A stretch of DNA of 64,000 nucleotides from JBGQOJ01 sp052119585 (GCF_052119585.1 NZ_JBGQOJ010000016.1:1-64000); one strand, 5' to 3'; shown: positions 34,659 to 44,153, numbered from the stretch's first letter. Numbers and translations are program-made. Notes: generated by a model from the sequence alone, not told the origin.

Positions 34659-34949
34659 TCAGCCGTTCACGCTGTCTTTCAGCGCTTTTGCGATGGTCAT
34701 CTTGACAACCTTGTCCGCGTCTTTTTGCATCTGCTCGCCCGTGGCGGGGTTGCGCACAGTGCGTGCCGGACGCTCGCGGCAATAGATCTTGCCAACACCG
34801 GGAAGCGTGACAGCACCGCCGCCGCCGACTTCTTTGGTGATCAGGGAAATGATGCCATCAAGAGCGGCACCAGCAGTTTTTTTATCTGCGCCCATCTCTT
34901 CGGACAATGCCGCGACGAGTTGGGTTTTGGTCATTGGTTTATTTGCCAT
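34659..34949 (-). CDS. HU-family DNA-binding protein
   Basis: A 96-residue histone-like protein that bends DNA and organises the nucleoid. Visible features are the N-terminal helix MTKTQLVAALSEEMGADKK, VGGGGAVTLPGVGKIYC and the DNA-binding arm RERPARTVRNPATGEQM. The ATG at 34949 has GAGGAGA upstream. The sequence departs from canonical HU (for example GKIYCRERPAR in place of GFGTF-type strands) but keeps the fold signature. It stands alone on the minus strand. Confidence 0.92.
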   Translation of the reverse strand: MANKPMTKTQLVAALSEEMGADKKTAGAALDGIISLITKEVGGGGAVTLPGVGKIYCRERPARTVRNPATGEQMQKDADKVVKMTIAKALKDSVNG

Positions 34950-35085
34950 TATTATGGTCTCCTCGTTCTGCCCGCACCAGTTGGGCCTCATTGGCCATAT
35001 TTAACTGAATATAGCGGCCCGACACAACGATTAGTGGAGCACTTTGGGGCGTTTTAATGCGTTTTGTGCTGAATTTTACCCTAAG

Positions 35086-36573
35086 TCACAGGAATGCGGT
35101 CTCCTCAAAGCTGCGCAATTTGCGGGAATGGATCCGTTCAAGCGGCATATCCCGCAATTTCTCCATCGCACTAATCCCGATTAACAGGTGCCGGGTCACC
35201 TGCGTCTTGTAGAAATCGGTCGCCATACCGGGCAATTTAAGCTCTCCGTGCAGCGGTTTGTCCGATACGCACAGCAGCGTTCCATAGGGCACGCGGAACC
35301 GGAAACCGTTGGCGGCAATCGTGGCGCTTTCCATATCCAGCGCAATGGCCCGCGACTGGCTCAGCCTTTGAACCGGGCCGGATTGGTCGCGAAGCTCCCA
35401 GTTGCGGTTGTCGATGGTGGCGACAGTTCCGGTCCGCATGATCCGCTTCAGATCATAGCCTTCCAGCATGGTCACACTTGCCACCGCCTCTTCCAGCGCG
35501 ATCTGGATTTCGGCAAGCGCGGGAATGGGCACCCAGACGGGCAGGTCATCGTCCAGAACGTGATCCTCGCGCAGATAGGCGTGCGCCAGAACGAAATCGC
35601 CCAGAGATTGCGAATTGCGCAGGCCCGCGCAATGGCCAACCATCAGCCAGGCATGGGGGCGTAAAACCGCGATATGGTCGGTGGCGGTCTTGGCATTCGA
35701 CGGGCCGACGCCGATGTTGACCAGCGTGATGCCTTTCGCGCCTTTCCGTTTCAGGTGGTAGGTCGGCATCTGCGGCAGTTTTGCAGGTGGCTGCATCGAC
35801 GCAAGTGGGTCGGTGATCTCGACGTTACCGGGGCCAACAAAACTGGTATAGCCGCTGTCAGGATCGGCCAGCGCCTTGCGGGCATAGGCCTCGAACTCTT
35901 CGACGTAGAACTGGTAGTTGGTGAACAGAACATGGTTCTGGAAATGCTCTGCCTGCGTCGCGGTGTAATGCGACAGACGCGCCAGCGAATAATCCACCCG
36001 TTGCGCGGTAAAAGGTGCCAGTGCCCCAGAGCCGTCAGGATTGGAAAATCCGAAACCGTTGACGATATCATCGTTCGTTGTTGACAGATCCGGCACGTCG
36101 AACACGTCGCGCAGCGGGAAATCCATCACACCTTCTTGCGGCACAGTAACGCTTGCATCATTGGCCACCGCGAAATGCACCGGCATGGGTGTTTCCGACG
36201 CGCCAATCGTCACGTCAATGCCGTGGTTCTTCATCAAAAGGTCGATCTGCTGTTCCAGATAATGCTGGAACAGGTCGGGCCGTGTGATGGTTGTGGAATA
36301 GGTGCCCGGAACGGCCACATGACCAAAGCTAAGGCGGCTATCCGACTTGGCAAAGCTGGTCGTCGTGACACGAATTTCGGGGTAATAGGCCCGGAACCTT
36401 GATGTGGGGCGCCCCTCTCGAACGGTATCGGCAAAGCGGCTGCACAGAAAATGCGTGGCGCTGTCGTAAAGCTCTCGCAATCGCGCAACGGCGGCCACAG
36501 GATCGGAAAACGCCTCGTCCTCTGGCACATCGGGTGTCAGGGTCGGCAGGCTGGGGTCATGTCTTAATTTCAC
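35086..36573 (-). CDS. amn: AMP nucleosidase
   Basis: A 495-residue cytoplasmic enzyme that splits AMP into adenine and ribose-5-phosphate. The N-terminal regulatory domain (about 1-190) and the C-terminal phosphorylase-like catalytic domain (about 280-480) are both present, with ITLVNIGVGPSNAKTATDHIA and LDMESATIAANGFRFRVPYGTLLCVSDKPLHG as signatures. It starts with GTG on the base after the ade stop, so the two are one operon and adenine released here would feed adenine deaminase. ATP usually activates this enzyme. Confidence 0.93.
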   Translation of the reverse strand: MKLRHDPSLPTLTPDVPEDEAFSDPVAAVARLRELYDSATHFLCSRFADTVREGRPTSRFRAYYPEIRVTTTSFAKSDSRLSFGHVAVPGTYSTTITRPDLFQHYLEQQIDLLMKNHGIDVTIGASETPMPVHFAVANDASVTVPQEGVMDFPLRDVFDVPDLSTTNDDIVNGFGFSNPDGSGALAPFTAQRVDYSLARLSHYTATQAEHFQNHVLFTNYQFYVEEFEAYARKALADPDSGYTSFVGPGNVEITDPLASMQPPAKLPQMPTYHLKRKGAKGITLVNIGVGPSNAKTATDHIAVLRPHAWLMVGHCAGLRNSQSLGDFVLAHAYLREDHVLDDDLPVWVPIPALAEIQIALEEAVASVTMLEGYDLKRIMRTGTVATIDNRNWELRDQSGPVQRLSQSRAIALDMESATIAANGFRFRVPYGTLLCVSDKPLHGELKLPGMATDFYKTQVTRHLLIGISAMEKLRDMPLERIHSRKLRSFEETAFL

Positions 36574-38379
36574 TCAGATATCCTCGAATAGGTCGGTAAT
36601 TTCAAATTTGGTCACATCGACCAACCCCAGATCGGAAATGCGCAATTCGGGGATCACAACAAGGCCAAGCAGCGAATGTTGCATATAGGCGTTGTTCAAG
36701 TCACAGCCGCAGTCCGCCATGGCCGCCATCATACGGTCGGCCGCTGCCGCCACGTCCTGCGCCGGTTCGTCAGACATCAGGCCCGCGATCGGCAGTTTCA
36801 CCAGCGCGATCTCTCTTCCGTCTTTCCACACCGTCACACCGCCTCCGACCTCGCCCAGCCTGTTCGCGGCCAGCGCCATATCGGTATGCGATGTTCCTAC
36901 GACAATCATGTGATGGCTGTCATGCGCCACGGTCGAGGCCATCGCCATATCGCCCGTATACCCGAACCCCGAGACAAAGGCGTTCACCACACCCCCCGTT
37001 CCGCGATGCCGCTCAACCAGTGCGATCTGGCAAATGTCGCGGGCTGGATCCCCCGGAACAAGGCCGTCCTGAACTTGCAGGTCCGCGCTTAGCGCTTTGG
37101 TCGGGGCCTGATTTTCCACCACCCCGATCACCCGCGCGCGCACCTCGTTCGCACCGGCAGGGGCGTGAATGTGGAAATCCGCGCCGCATAGCGTCTTGCC
37201 CAGATGCACCGTCGCCCGCGCGTCATCGGGCCAATCGTAATGCGGACACTCCACGGTGATCGCGCCGTCTATCGCCACCGTCACCCCACGGGCAATCACG
37301 CGGTGAATAGGCAGCGTCCGAAGGTCGCTGGTCAGTACTACATCAGCACGTCTTCCGGGTGAAATAGAGCCTAATTCGCGTTCCAGACCGAAATGCGTCG
37401 CGGTGTTGATTGTTGCCATTTGCAGCGCCACCAGCGGATCACATCCGCAGGCAATCGCATGCCGGACAACGCGGTTCATATGGCCATCATTCACCAATGT
37501 TCCCGAATGGCAATCATCGGTGCACAGGATGAAGTTGCGCGAATCCAGCCCCTTTTCGGTGATCGCAGTGATCTGCGTTTCCACGTCATACCACGCGGAC
37601 CCCAACCGCATCATCGACCGCATCCCCTGACGAACGCGGGCAATCGCATCCGCCTCGCAGGTGCCCTCGTGATCGTCGGCGGGGCCACCCGCGACATAGG
37701 CCGCAAAGGCCGGACCCAGATCGGGGCTGGCATAATGCCCCCCCACGGTCTTGCCCGCATTCATCGTCGCCGCCATTTCCGCCAGCATCTTGGGGTCGCC
37801 GTTCACAACGCCCGGAAAGTTCATCATCTCGCCCAGACCGATGATTCCGGGCCAGCCCATCGCCTCGGCAACATCGTCGGCGGTGATCTCGAAACCGGTC
37901 GTTTCCAGACCCGGCGCAGAGGGCGCGCAGCTGGGCATCTGGGTAAAGATGTTGACCGGCTGCATCAGCGCCTCGTCGTGCATCATCCGCACGCCGCGCA
38001 GGCCAAGCACATTGGCAATCTCGTGCGGATCGGTGAACATCGACGTAGTGCCATGCGGGATCACCGCGCGGGCGAATTCCGCCGGTGTCAGCATGCCGCT
38101 TTCGATATGCATATGCCCGTCGCACAAACCGGGGATCATATACTGGCCCCCGGCCTCGATAATTTGCGTGTCCGGCCCGACGCAATGCGACGCATCCGGC
38201 CCGCAATAGGCGAACCGCCCGTCGGCAATGGCGATGTCATGGTCCGGCAAAACCTCTCGGGTTTGCACGTTGACCCAAATTCCCCCGCGGATCACCAGAT
38301 CGGCAGGCGCACGCCCAGCGGCCACCGCGACAAGACGTGCAGCGCTTTGGGCCCAAGTTTTATGTTTAATATGTTCCAT
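36574..38379 (-). CDS. ade: Adenine deaminase
   Basis: A 601-residue amidohydrolase that deaminates adenine to hypoxanthine. Metal-binding signatures are LCDGHMHIESGMLTPAEFA (HxH), GLGEMMNFPGV, GHYASP and FILCTDDCHSGTLVNDGHMN. The C-terminal Ade-type domain has DMALAANRLGEVGGGV and LPIAGLMSD. The ATG at 38379 is used; the frame extends to a GTG at 38394 without better support. It directly precedes amn (TGA then GTG), giving a purine-salvage operon from AMP to hypoxanthine. Two palindromes lie upstream. Confidence 0.95.
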   Translation of the reverse strand: MEHIKHKTWAQSAARLVAVAAGRAPADLVIRGGIWVNVQTREVLPDHDIAIADGRFAYCGPDASHCVGPDTQIIEAGGQYMIPGLCDGHMHIESGMLTPAEFARAVIPHGTTSMFTDPHEIANVLGLRGVRMMHDEALMQPVNIFTQMPSCAPSAPGLETTGFEITADDVAEAMGWPGIIGLGEMMNFPGVVNGDPKMLAEMAATMNAGKTVGGHYASPDLGPAFAAYVAGGPADDHEGTCEADAIARVRQGMRSMMRLGSAWYDVETQITAITEKGLDSRNFILCTDDCHSGTLVNDGHMNRVVRHAIACGCDPLVALQMATINTATHFGLERELGSISPGRRADVVLTSDLRTLPIHRVIARGVTVAIDGAITVECPHYDWPDDARATVHLGKTLCGADFHIHAPAGANEVRARVIGVVENQAPTKALSADLQVQDGLVPGDPARDICQIALVERHRGTGGVVNAFVSGFGYTGDMAMASTVAHDSHHMIVVGTSHTDMALAANRLGEVGGGVTVWKDGREIALVKLPIAGLMSDEPAQDVAAAADRMMAAMADCGCDLNNAYMQHSLLGLVVIPELRISDLGLVDVTKFEITDLFEDI

Positions 38380-38397
38380 GGACAAAGTTTCCACGGA

Positions 38398-38413
38398 TTG
38401 AACGCAGGTTCAA
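38398..38413. promoter_or_regulatory. Palindrome in the ade/aldolase divergent region
   Basis: TTGAAC and GTTCAA are perfect 6-bp arms with a 4-nt spacer (GCAG). The element lies 19 nt upstream of the ade start and 79 nt upstream of the aldolase-like gene, so it could be an operator for either. Confidence 0.35.
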
Positions 38414-38421
38414 GCCCCGAT

Positions 38422-38436
38422 CTTTTGTCGCAAAAG
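38422..38436. promoter_or_regulatory. Second palindrome in the ade/aldolase divergent region
   Basis: CTTTTG and CAAAAG are perfect 6-bp arms with a 3-nt spacer (TCG), 8 nt from the first palindrome. It lacks a T-run in either direction and is not a terminator. Confidence 0.3.
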
Positions 38437-38491
38437 GGCTAGGCACTGCGGCCTGATCCATGCCTAACTGGCCCAAAGACAGGAGCCCCCG

Positions 38492-39253
38492 ATGCAAACA
38501 GTCCATTCCCGCCCCCGCCCCAATATCGACCACTGGCAGGAGCGCGTCGATCTTGCCGCCGCCTTTCGCTGGACCGCGCGCCTGAACCTGCACGAGGCCG
38601 TGGCGAACCATTTCAGCCTGTCGGTCAATGACGACGGCACAAAATTCCTGATGAACCCGAACCAGATGCATTTCAGCCGGGTCAAAGCCTCTGATCTGTT
38701 GTTGATCGACGCGAACGACCCCGAAACCCTTGCCGGCCCGAACGCACCGGACCCGACAGCCTGGGGTCTGCACGGCGGGTTGCACCGCCACTGCCCCCAC
38801 GCCCGTTGCGCGATGCATGTCCACTCGATCCACGCGACCGTTCTTGCAGCGCTGAAAGACAGCCGCCTGCCACCGATCGACCAGAACTGCGCGACCTTCT
38901 TCAACCGCTATGTGATTGACGAAAACTATGGCGGTCTTGCGTTCGAGGACGAGGGAGAGCGGTGCGCCCAACTGTTCACCGACCCGAAAAAGAAGGTGAT
39001 GATCATGGGCAACCACGGTGTCATGATCATCGGCAACAGCGTCGCCGACACCTTCAACCGGCTTTACTATTTCGAACGCGCCGCCGAGACCTATATCCGC
39101 GCCCTGCAGACCGGCCAGCCGCTGCGGGTTTTGTCCGATGAGGTTGCTGAAAAAACGGCGCGTGAACTGGAAAGCTACCCAGAGCAAGACGTGCGGCATC
39201 TGGAAGAACTGAAGGCCATTCTGAATGAGGAAGGATCGAACTATGCGAGTTAG
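38492..39253 (+). CDS. Class II aldolase/adducin-family protein
   Basis: A 253-residue cytoplasmic protein of the class II aldolase fold. Zinc-site motifs are AMHVHSIHAT (about 108-117) and MGNHGVMIIG (about 171-180), with the N-terminal WTARLNLHEAVANHFSLSV typical of the family. Members are aldolases, epimerases or decarboxylases acting on sugar phosphates or hydroxy acids; the substrate cannot be read. It starts a plus-strand run with acyl-CoA genes, 6 nt before the acyl-CoA dehydrogenase, so it may act on a product of that pathway. Confidence 0.9.
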   Translation: MQTVHSRPRPNIDHWQERVDLAAAFRWTARLNLHEAVANHFSLSVNDDGTKFLMNPNQMHFSRVKASDLLLIDANDPETLAGPNAPDPTAWGLHGGLHRHCPHARCAMHVHSIHATVLAALKDSRLPPIDQNCATFFNRYVIDENYGGLAFEDEGERCAQLFTDPKKKVMIMGNHGVMIIGNSVADTFNRLYYFERAAETYIRALQTGQPLRVLSDEVAEKTARELESYPEQDVRHLEELKAILNEEGSNYAS

Positions 39254-39259
39254 TGACTG

Positions 39260-40420
39260 ATGCAATTTGGATTGACCGACGAGCAGGACATGATTGTCTC
39301 GACTGTCCGGGATTTTGTGGAGCGCGAGATCTACCCCTTTGAGACGCTGGTGGATCAAACCGGCGAAGTCCCGCACGAGATCGCAGCCGAGATCAAACGC
39401 AAGACACTTGATCTGGGGTTCTATGCCTGCAACTTTCCCGAAAGCGTCGGTTGTGCGGGTCTAAACCACCTTGATTTTGCCCTTGTCGAACGAGAACTGG
39501 GGCGCGGGTCGATGGCGCTGAACCATTTTTTCGGACGACCCCAGAATATCCTGATGGCCTGCACCGGCGAACAGAAGGAACGCTACCTGATGCCCGCCGT
39601 GCGTGGCGAGCGGATGGACGCGCTGGCCATGACGGAACCGGGTGCCGGCAGCGATGTGCGCGGGATGAAATGTGCCGCAAGGCGCGATGGCGGTGATTGG
39701 GTTGTCAACGGCACCAAGCATTTCATCTCTGGCGCGGATCATGCGGATTTCATAATCGTCTTTATCGCGACCGGCGAAGACGACACGCCCAAAGGCCCCA
39801 AAAAGCGGATTACGGCCTTTCTGGTGGATCGTGGCACGCCGGGCTTTACCATCCGTGACGGGTATAAATCCGTCAGCCACCGTGGCTACAAGAACATGAT
39901 CCTTGATTTCGACGACTGCCGCCTGCCCGATGCGCAGGTTCTGGGTCAGGTCGATGCTGGGTTCGAGGTGATGAACACATGGCTCTATGCCACCCGAATT
40001 ACCGTCGCCACCATGTCTGTCGGACGGGCACGGCGGGTGTTCGACTATGCGCTGACCTATGCCGCCGAACGCGAACAGTTCGGGCAGAGAATCGGAAAAT
40101 TTCAGGGCGTCAGCTTTCAGCTTGCCGATATGATCACCGAAATCGACGCGGCCGACCTGTTGACACTGGCCGCCGCGAACCGGCTGGACGAGGGGCGGCC
40201 TGCCAACCGCGAAATCGCCAGCGCCAAGCTTTATGCCAGCGAAATGTTGGGCCGCGTGACCGATGCCGCGATCCAGATTCACGGCGGTATGGGGCTGATG
40301 GACGACTACCCCCTGGAACGATTCTGGCGCGATGCGCGGGTTGAACGGATCTGGGACGGCACGTCCGAAATACAGCGCCACATCATCAGCCGCGATCTGT
40401 TGCGGGCGTTGGGGGCGTGA
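39260..40420 (+). CDS. Acyl-CoA dehydrogenase
   Basis: A 386-residue FAD enzyme that introduces a trans-2,3 double bond into acyl-CoA, passing electrons to ETF. Signatures are AMTEPGAGSDVRGMKC (FAD and acyl binding), the C-terminal QIHGGMGLMDDYPLERFWRD and IWDGTSEIQRHIISRD. It begins 6 nt after the aldolase-like gene and ends 7 nt before the acyl-CoA synthetase gene. With a CaiD-like hydratase downstream it could act as a gamma-butyrobetainyl-CoA dehydrogenase analogue, but its sequence does not look specifically like CaiA. Confidence 0.93.
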   Translation: MQFGLTDEQDMIVSTVRDFVEREIYPFETLVDQTGEVPHEIAAEIKRKTLDLGFYACNFPESVGCAGLNHLDFALVERELGRGSMALNHFFGRPQNILMACTGEQKERYLMPAVRGERMDALAMTEPGAGSDVRGMKCAARRDGGDWVVNGTKHFISGADHADFIIVFIATGEDDTPKGPKKRITAFLVDRGTPGFTIRDGYKSVSHRGYKNMILDFDDCRLPDAQVLGQVDAGFEVMNTWLYATRITVATMSVGRARRVFDYALTYAAEREQFGQRIGKFQGVSFQLADMITEIDAADLLTLAAANRLDEGRPANREIASAKLYASEMLGRVTDAAIQIHGGMGLMDDYPLERFWRDARVERIWDGTSEIQRHIISRDLLRALGA

Positions 40421-40427
40421 CAGCCCC

Positions 40428-42458
40428 ATGACACGCGATCTATCCCGCCTTCTGCGCCCCCGCTCGATCGCCGTGATCGGGGGCGGCGCATGGTGCAGGT
40501 CCGTCATCGCACAATGTCAGAAGACAGGCTTTGCCGGACATATCTGGCCGGTCCACCCGACAGCATCTGATATCTGCGGAATCAGAGCCTATTCCAGCCT
40601 GAATGACCTTCCTACGCCCCCCGACGCCAGTTTTGTAGGTGTCAACAGGACCACCACAATTGATATCGTCGCACAGCTGGCGGCGATGGGTGCAGGCGGT
40701 GCTACCTGCTTTGCGTCCGGTTTTGCCGAGGCCAGCGCCGAAGACGAGGGCGCATCGGATTTGCAACGCCGCCTGCTGATCGCCGCAGACCAGATGCCAA
40801 TCCTTGGCCCCAATTGCTATGGCTTTATCAATTCGCTTGATGGCGCCCTGCTGTGGCCCGATCAACACGGCTGCCAGCGGGTGACGTCGGGCGTCGCGAT
40901 CCTTACCCAATCCTCGAATATCGCGATCAATCTGACGATGCAGACCCGCGCGCTGCCCATTGCCTATATGATCACGGTCGGAAATCAGGCGCAAACGGGC
41001 CAGCCGCAGATTGCGGCGGCGCTGCTGGATGATCCCCGTGTTACCGCGATCGGCCTGCATGTAGAGGGGTTTCAGGATCTCCGTATGTGGGAGGCCTTTG
41101 CCGCCAAGGCCCATACATGCGGCAAGCCAGTCATCGCCCTGAAGGTCGGAAAGTCGCCGCAGGCGCAGGCCGCGACCATATCGCATACCGCATCTTTGGC
41201 CGGAAAGGATGCCGGCGCCCAAGCCTTACTGGATCGCCTCGGCATACCCCGCATCCACAGTCTTCCCGCCTTTGTTGAAACGCTCAAGCTTTTGCATGTC
41301 ACCGGGCCGCTTCGCTCGAACCGCATTGCCTCGATCAGCTGCTCGGGCGGCGAGGCCAGCCTTGCCGCAGACACCACCGTCGGCAAAAATGTGATTTTTC
41401 CGCCGCTGTCCGACATCCAAAAAGAGGCTCTAAGAAGTGCATTAGGCCCTTTGGTTGCCCTCGCCAACCCGCTGGATTACAACACCTACATCTGGCGCGA
41501 CGCCCCCGCAATGACCACAGCCTGGGCCGCGATGATGGCCCCCGACATCGCCATGACCATGGTGATTGTCGACTTTCCCCGCCCGGACCGCTGCGACCCG
41601 TCCGACTGGGACTGCACAATCGAGGCGGCGATCGCGGCAAAGGCTCGGACCGGCGCGCAGGTCGCATTGGTCGCCACTCTGCCAGAGCTTATACCAGAGG
41701 ACATCGCGCAACGCCTGATCGCGAATGGGGTTGCCCCCCTGAACGGGCTTGTCGAAGCGATCGACGCGATAGAGGCCGCCGCCAGCATCATGCCACCCGA
41801 TCCAACGCCGCTTTTGCTGGCAACACCTGTGACCGACGCCGCAACCCTGACAGAGGCGGAGGCAAAGCGTAAACTGGCGGCATTCGGCCTGCCCACCCCG
41901 AAATCAGCGCACGCCCCAGACGCTGAGTCCGCGCATAAAGCGTCACTAACACTGCGCTTTCCGCTTGTTTTAAAAGACGAAGGCCACGCCCATAAGACCG
42001 AGGCGGGCGCTGTCGTTTTGAACCTGAATAATGCCGGTCAGGTCCGGGATGCCGCCCGCGCCATGGCGGCACCGTCCTATTTGCTGGAAGAGATGATCAC
42101 AGACACAGTTGCAGAGCTTTTGGTCGGGATCGTAAAGGACCCCGCGCATGGATTCGTCCTGACAATCGCCTCTGGCGGCATCCTGACCGACCTGATGCAG
42201 GACAGCCAGTCGTTGCTGGTTCCAGCAACGCCAGATGCCGTAAAACAGGCTCTGTTCCGGCTAAGAGTTGTAAAACTGCTGACGGGCTATCGTGGCAAAC
42301 CCGGCGCTGATATTCCCTCGATCCTCTCGGCGGTGTCCGCAATCCAGTCCTATGTTCTTGCCAACGCGCACAAGGTAGCAGAGGTTGAAGTGAACCCCCT
42401 TATTTGCACACCCTTCATCGCAATCGCAGCAGATGCACTGATAAGAGAGGCGCCATGA
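40428..42458 (+). CDS. NDP-forming acyl-CoA synthetase (acetate-CoA ligase family)
   Basis: A 676-residue protein with the fused domains of ADP/GDP-forming acyl-CoA synthetases. They are a CoA-binding Rossmann domain (about 5-130, RPRSIAVIGGG), two succinyl-CoA-ligase-like domains (about 150-450) with the phospho-His motif SHTASLAG, and an ATP-grasp domain (about 465-676, FPLVLKDEGHAHKTEAGAVV and VEVNPLI). It would activate an organic acid with ATP, forming ADP and phosphate. The ATG at 40428 follows acyl-CoA dehydrogenase by 7 nt, and its stop overlaps the next ATG by 4 nt. Confidence 0.9.
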   Translation: MTRDLSRLLRPRSIAVIGGGAWCRSVIAQCQKTGFAGHIWPVHPTASDICGIRAYSSLNDLPTPPDASFVGVNRTTTIDIVAQLAAMGAGGATCFASGFAEASAEDEGASDLQRRLLIAADQMPILGPNCYGFINSLDGALLWPDQHGCQRVTSGVAILTQSSNIAINLTMQTRALPIAYMITVGNQAQTGQPQIAAALLDDPRVTAIGLHVEGFQDLRMWEAFAAKAHTCGKPVIALKVGKSPQAQAATISHTASLAGKDAGAQALLDRLGIPRIHSLPAFVETLKLLHVTGPLRSNRIASISCSGGEASLAADTTVGKNVIFPPLSDIQKEALRSALGPLVALANPLDYNTYIWRDAPAMTTAWAAMMAPDIAMTMVIVDFPRPDRCDPSDWDCTIEAAIAAKARTGAQVALVATLPELIPEDIAQRLIANGVAPLNGLVEAIDAIEAAASIMPPDPTPLLLATPVTDAATLTEAEAKRKLAAFGLPTPKSAHAPDAESAHKASLTLRFPLVLKDEGHAHKTEAGAVVLNLNNAGQVRDAARAMAAPSYLLEEMITDTVAELLVGIVKDPAHGFVLTIASGGILTDLMQDSQSLLVPATPDAVKQALFRLRVVKLLTGYRGKPGADIPSILSAVSAIQSYVLANAHKVAEVEVNPLICTPFIAIAADALIREAP

Positions 42459-43237
42459 CACACCCGATCAAGACACAACGCGACGGCCCGATCCTTTTTG
42501 TCACGCTCGACCGGCCAAAGGCCAATGCGATTGACCTGGCCACCAGCCGAATCATGGGCCGGACCTTTGCCGCATTCCGCGACGACCCCGATCTTCGCGT
42601 TGCTATTATCACAGGCGCGGGGGACAAGTTCTTTTGCCCCGGATGGGATCTGAAGGCAGCTGCAGATGGCGATGCCGTCGATGGCGACTACGGCGTTGGC
42701 GGCTTCGGCGGGTTGCAGGAGTTGCGCGACCTGAACAAACCCGTCATCGCTGCGGTCAACGGCATTGCCTGCGGTGGCGGGCTGGAACTTGCCCTGTCCG
42801 CCGATATTATCCTCGCTGCCGACCACGCCACCTTTGCCCTGCCGGAAATCCGCTCCGGCACGGTGGCAGATGCGGCCAGCGTGAAATTACCCAAGCGAAT
42901 CCCCTATCACATCGCAATGGAGCTCCTGTTGACCGGGCGCTGGTTCGACGCCACCGAGGCGCATCGCTGGGGTCTTGTGAATGAAATTCTGGCAAAAGAG
43001 AGCCTGATTGACCGCGCCTGGACGCTTGCCCGCACCATCGCCTCGGGGCCGCCACTGGTCTATGCGGCCATCAAGGAAATCGTGCGCGATGCCGAAGATG
43101 CCAAATTTCAGGACGCCATGAACCGCATCACAAAACGGCAACTGGCCAGCGTTGACAGGCTCTATTCCTCCGAGGATCAGCTTGAGGGCGCAAAGGCTTT
43201 TACCGAAAAACGTGACCCCGTGTGGAAGGGGCGTTAG
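42455..43237 (+). CDS. CaiD-like enoyl-CoA hydratase (crotonobetainyl-CoA hydratase homologue)
   Basis: A 260-residue crotonase. It closely matches the pattern I remember for E. coli CaiD: NGPILxxTLDRPKANAID, RDDPxLRVAIITG, FFxxGWDLKAAA, KPVIAAVNGIACGGGLELALSAD, and an ending of EKRDPVWKGR. Oxyanion-hole residues lie near the GWDLKAA and GGGLELAL segments, and one catalytic Glu would be in ALPEIRSG. CaiD hydrates crotonobetainyl-CoA to carnityl-CoA. The ATGA overlap with the acyl-CoA synthetase gene shows co-expression. The substrate is inferred from overall resemblance only, and no CaiB-type CoA-transferase is adjacent. Confidence 0.88.
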   Translation: MTHPIKTQRDGPILFVTLDRPKANAIDLATSRIMGRTFAAFRDDPDLRVAIITGAGDKFFCPGWDLKAAADGDAVDGDYGVGGFGGLQELRDLNKPVIAAVNGIACGGGLELALSADIILAADHATFALPEIRSGTVADAASVKLPKRIPYHIAMELLLTGRWFDATEAHRWGLVNEILAKESLIDRAWTLARTIASGPPLVYAAIKEIVRDAEDAKFQDAMNRITKRQLASVDRLYSSEDQLEGAKAFTEKRDPVWKGR

Positions 43238-43279
43238 GGTGCCCTTGCGCATCGGCCATTCTGCCTGAATAGTCCTGCC

Positions 43280-44143
43280 ATGATACAAACGCTTCTCTCT
43301 TTCGGGCACGGATATTCCGCCCGCGCCCTGTCCCGAATGCTGATACCACACGGCTGGCGGATTATCGGAACAACACGGTCCGCCGATAAGGCGAAAACCC
43401 TGATCAACGCCGGAACAGAGCCTTTGATCTGGCCCGGAACAGACATGAAAGACGCGCTGCACGACGCCACGCATCTTCTGATCTCGGCTGGACCAGACGA
43501 AGCCGGCGATCCGGTCCTGACCGCACTGCGCGACCAGATCGTCAATGCCGCGCCGCATATCGAATGGGCAGGATATCTTTCGACAACCGGCGTCTATGGC
43601 GACCATCAGGGCCGCTGGGTCGACGAGACAACGCCTCTGACCCCCTCTACACGGCGCGGGCAATATCGCGTCGATGCGGAACGGGCGTGGCAAACCCTTG
43701 CCGCTGAAACCGGCCTGCCTTTGCACATTTTCCGCCTTGCGGGAATTTATGGTCCTGGGCGCGGCCCCTTCGCCAAAGTGCGCGACGGAACGGCACGGCG
43801 CATCATCAAACCAGGTCAGGTTTTCAGTCGCATCCACGTCGAGGATATCGCGCAGGTGCTTTCCGCATCAATCATGCGCCCCGATCCGGGCGCCATCTAT
43901 AACCTGTGCGATGATGACCCGGCCCCACCGCAGGATGTCATCGGTTATGCCGCAGAGCTGCTCGGGCAGCCCGTTCCGCCTGCCCAAAACTATGAAACCG
44001 CGGAAATGACGCCAATGGCGCGTAGTTTCTATGCCGAATCGAAAAAAGTCCGCAATGACAGGATCAAAACCGACCTTGGTGTGACCCTGAAATTCCCGAC
44101 CTACAGGGACGGGCTTCAGGCGCTGCTCGACGGTGACGAATAA
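43280..44143 (+). CDS. YeeZ-like NAD(P)-dependent epimerase/reductase
   Basis: A 287-residue protein of the extended SDR superfamily. The N-terminal SFGHGYSARAL replaces the classical GxxGxxG, as in the YeeZ group. YLSTTGVYGDHQGRWVDE, RLAGIYGPGRGPF and IHVEDIAQVL are conserved; the usual catalytic Tyr-Lys pair is not evident, since the region reads GQYRVDAERAW. Members are annotated as NAD(P)-binding epimerases without known substrate. It starts 42 nt after the CaiD-like gene and may be transcribed with it; a repeated 3' element follows. Confidence 0.85.
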   Translation: MIQTLLSFGHGYSARALSRMLIPHGWRIIGTTRSADKAKTLINAGTEPLIWPGTDMKDALHDATHLLISAGPDEAGDPVLTALRDQIVNAAPHIEWAGYLSTTGVYGDHQGRWVDETTPLTPSTRRGQYRVDAERAWQTLAAETGLPLHIFRLAGIYGPGRGPFAKVRDGTARRIIKPGQVFSRIHVEDIAQVLSASIMRPDPGAIYNLCDDDPAPPQDVIGYAAELLGQPVPPAQNYETAEMTPMARSFYAESKKVRNDRIKTDLGVTLKFPTYRDGLQALLDGDE

Positions 44144-44153
44144 ACCCTGCCCA

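Noticed and set aside
34659..34949. Integration host factor subunit
   Set aside because: The length and arm motif fit HU equally well or better, so only the HU-family label is used.
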